Shown here piece after piece: positions 62,031 to 64,000 of a stretch of DNA of 64,000 nucleotides. Under the pieces are notes generated by a model. It saw only the letters and a program-made list of their open reading frames with translations. It ran no database searches and was not told the origin of the DNA. A program made the position numbers and the translations under genes. Numbering within the stretch: position 1 is the stretch's first letter; every line of letters starts with the position of its first letter. This DNA is from Paramacrobiotus metropolitanus (Eukaryota; Tardigrada; Eutardigrada; Parachela; Macrobiotidae): NCBI RefSeq assembly GCF_019649055.1, contig NW_026570244.1, positions 868,001 to 932,000 on the forward strand. The letters run 5' to 3'.

Positions 62031-64000
62031 ATGGACGCCATGTCCGATTCGACGACTGTGTTGGCATCTTCCGAGGATGAAGATGAGAAGGGAACATCCT
62101 CGGAAGAGGACAAGGGAATCTCGGAACGTGAGTCGATCTGCGCTTCGCCAACCGATACCGTCGACCGAGCATCAAACAGCGATTACGGTTCGACGGGTTC
62201 CTCATCTGCCCAGTCGTCGCCAGAGAGCAGCCGCTTGAAGCCAGAGCCTCTCCCGGCCATACAGGAGAACCCACTTCCGAAAAAGCTGCGCGATTTTGAG
62301 GAGATCACTGCAAAATACTCGGCAGATGCGAAACAGGTGAGGAGCTGTTTTCGGTACACGAGCAGCGAGCTTGTTAAGAACTTAAGACTAATTATTATTA
62401 ATATTAGTAATTAGTCACTAATAAGTACAGTAGTGGCATTAGTGTACGCAGCTGCAAGAAAGTGACAGCATTACAGTAGTGATTACTGTAATGCTGTCAC
62501 TTTCTTTCAGCTGCGCATCTGAGACGTAAAGTATTCGTCGTTTCGATATTATGCTTCGTAGGGTTTAACATTTGTTTTCTTTTCGACAATCTGAGTGTTG
62601 ACGATGTGTTTTTACTGGCCGGAGTATAAGTAACATTTCAAGCGAAACATGTTAGTCCGTCTGGCTCAGTCAGCTAACAGTGCCCTGCATTGCAGAAATT
62701 CTGCGCGGCGACGCAGCGTCCTGATTACGAGGCGACGCAGATGGCGCTCAGCATCCCCGACAAGATCCTCGTTCGCCACTCGCCAGCAACGGGCATCCAC
62801 CACGTGCTGGTCATGGGCAGTGTCGATGTGCGTTCATTCCCGCATATCAGTGTGTCAGTTCACCAACGCTCTTTTCTGCGCAGTTCATGATGGACCCGTT
62901 GCCGTGTCCCTTCGCCGAGAAAGAGACGGCCTGCCGCGGCTTCTTGGCAAGGACCCCGCACTTTCTGCAGGTGCACCTGCGCACCAAGCACCCCCTGCCG
63001 AACGCCCTGCTCAACTTCGTGTGCCCGTGTCCGGCCCAGTACAACGGCGGTCAGACTTGTAAGGTGGCCACCTACGATCCGGGCGACATGAACATGGTGC
63101 CGCATCTGCGCAAGTATCACGCCAAATACTACGCCACGATGTGCGCCGCCTTGGAGCCGGTCGAAGCCGACGAAGATCCCGAACGGGTGCAGGTAGGGCG
63201 CACCGCACGGTGTCAGGGTGTTCAGATAGTAGTTAATAATATTTCCGACGCTGAAAGTGAGTGTGGTGTGGTGCAGAAGCGTCTCAACTACCGGACGCGC
63301 GCCCGCCGCATCCCTTTCCCCTTGTGGACCTACAGGAGGGACATGCTCTTCCCCACCCAGATCATTCCCGACAAGATCGTCATCCCCACCAGAATCGAGG
63401 TGGGTGTGCATGGCCGCTGTCCAGCGCGTGATCACAGACTCATAACTAAGCAGTTTTATTAATTCCCGACGTTTGAGCAACTCGTGTTGTGCAGAATGGT
63501 GAAATCAAATACATCTGCAACGTGGATCCCTGCAACGACCAACCGATCGGCGAGGGCGAACCGCGAGCGGCCTTCTGCTTTCACATCCACATGTACACCG
63601 AGCACCGGAAGAGGTTCAGCATGTTCACCACCTTCTACCACAAGTGCCCGGTAAGAGGCAGTCAGCCGGGTGTTGTTGCTTTCTGGCCGACGGTAATTAA
63701 AAGGCGATTGGCAGGGATGCGAGCGGATCCTCGTTGCCGCCCATGAAGAGCTGGAAACGCACGTGAAGGCTATGCACGAGGAGCTGCTGCATAAAGGAGC
63801 ACGCGTCGAATACTCGGAGGAGGCCAAACAGGTAGGCAGCTGCTTCCTCTGGCCGTTGGCTGGGGCTGGGCATGTCAGTACTCAGTAGGGTCCTCTTGCA
63901 GAAGCTGCAAGCGCTGGGAACAGCATTCCCTTCCAGTGCATCGGCGGCGCCCTCACCAACGGTCTGCAGCGGGACGACGGCGCCCCCGGGAGCGGCTCAC
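62031..64000 (+). CDS. H-x4-H zinc-finger family protein, copy 4 (runs off window)
   Basis: The plus-strand member. Exons: 62031-62336, 62696-62827, 62884-63192, 63277-63399, 63495-63650, 63715-63831 and a seventh from 63902 or 63937 past the window end; all earlier junctions are phase 0. Residues 1-102 are acidic and Ser/Glu-rich (SSEDEDEKGTSSEED) and end in a helix parallel to copy 2 (FEEITAKYSADAKQ). The SIPDK segment, fingers 1-4 and the basic linker are intact and closest to copy 2. In exon 7, one base is missing relative to copies 2 and 3. Splicing at GCAG (63901) would shift the frame, but an alternative acceptor TTCCAG at 63936 restores the family frame (CIGGALTNGLQ). Finger 5 lies outside the window. 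Intron 1 holds a near-perfect hairpin. Head-to-head with copy 3. Confidence 0.8.
62448..62514. repeat. near-perfect hairpin, 31-bp arms and 5-base loop
   Basis: Arms 62448-62478 and 62484-62514 pair over 31 positions with a single mismatch around the loop GTGAT; the inner arm contains GTGACAGCATTACAGTA and its complement. It lies in intron 1 of zinc-finger copy 4. It could be a small-RNA precursor-like foldback or a young palindromic element; the sequence alone cannot tell. Confidence 0.85.

Noticed and set aside
52500-63480. Opposite-strand frames over the zinc-finger exons
   Set aside because: They are shadows: the family's Cys and His ligands and phase-0 junctions exist only on the strand annotated.

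Overview
The window is nuclear DNA of an invertebrate animal. Genes are split by short GT-AG introns (many of 50-150 bp, one with a textbook TACTAAC branch site) and separated by AT-richer, relic-filled spacers. A full-length animal-type AMP deaminase, secreted Gly/Tyr-rich proteins, secreted leucine-rich-repeat proteins and LINE fragments all fit a metazoan. One gene at 33-36 kb resembles, from memory only, a large hypothetical F-box-like family I associate with eutardigrades such as Hypsibius. Tardigrade is therefore my best guess, but nothing here proves it.

Left third (0-24.7 kb): three plus-strand genes for small or medium secreted Gly/Tyr-rich proteins (869-1590, 3269-4238, 10145-11942) share a short signal-peptide exon ending in a phase-1 intron, so they look like one diverged cluster, possibly structural or matrix proteins. 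A LINE reverse-transcriptase fragment lies at 5.9-6.6 kb. Then come a seven-exon gene for an ~1183-residue low-complexity protein with an internal 37-residue repeat (14468-18502), a secreted protein with four Cys-rich modules (19663-21007), and, convergent with it, a complete ten-exon AMP deaminase (24663-21179, minus).

Middle (24.7-43 kb): mostly non-coding and rich in mobile DNA. It holds two well-bounded non-autonomous DNA transposons (25450-25909 with TA duplications; 26523-26801 with an 8-bp duplication and hAT-type ends), a partial minus-strand gene (27.2-27.7 kb), an orphan monothiol-glutaredoxin exon (32.6 kb), the F-box-like gene (33.1-36.1 kb) with a tRNA-like insertion, and a large segmental duplication (29.3-31.8 kb and 40.3-42.5 kb) whose copies differ by an internal ~0.84-kb inversion, a ~0.2-0.3-kb zinc-finger relic and a TA-flanked MITE.

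Right third (43-64 kb): a gene-family nursery. Two secreted LRR genes (44.1-45.7 kb intact; 48.4-50.7 kb with one in-frame TAG) alternate with relics of a second family. That family follows as four members: a broken copy (54.8-52.6 kb, minus), two intact tandem copies (58.4-55.9 and 61.5-59.4 kb, minus) and a head-to-head copy (62.03 kb to the window end, plus). They encode ~420-510-residue proteins with an acidic/Ser-rich N-terminus and five zinc-finger-like modules that all end in H-x4-H. I do not recognise the family; it is the best candidate here for an undescribed system. All paralogue comparisons and exon boundaries were made by eye from the sequence and checked for reading-frame phase; no database search was run.
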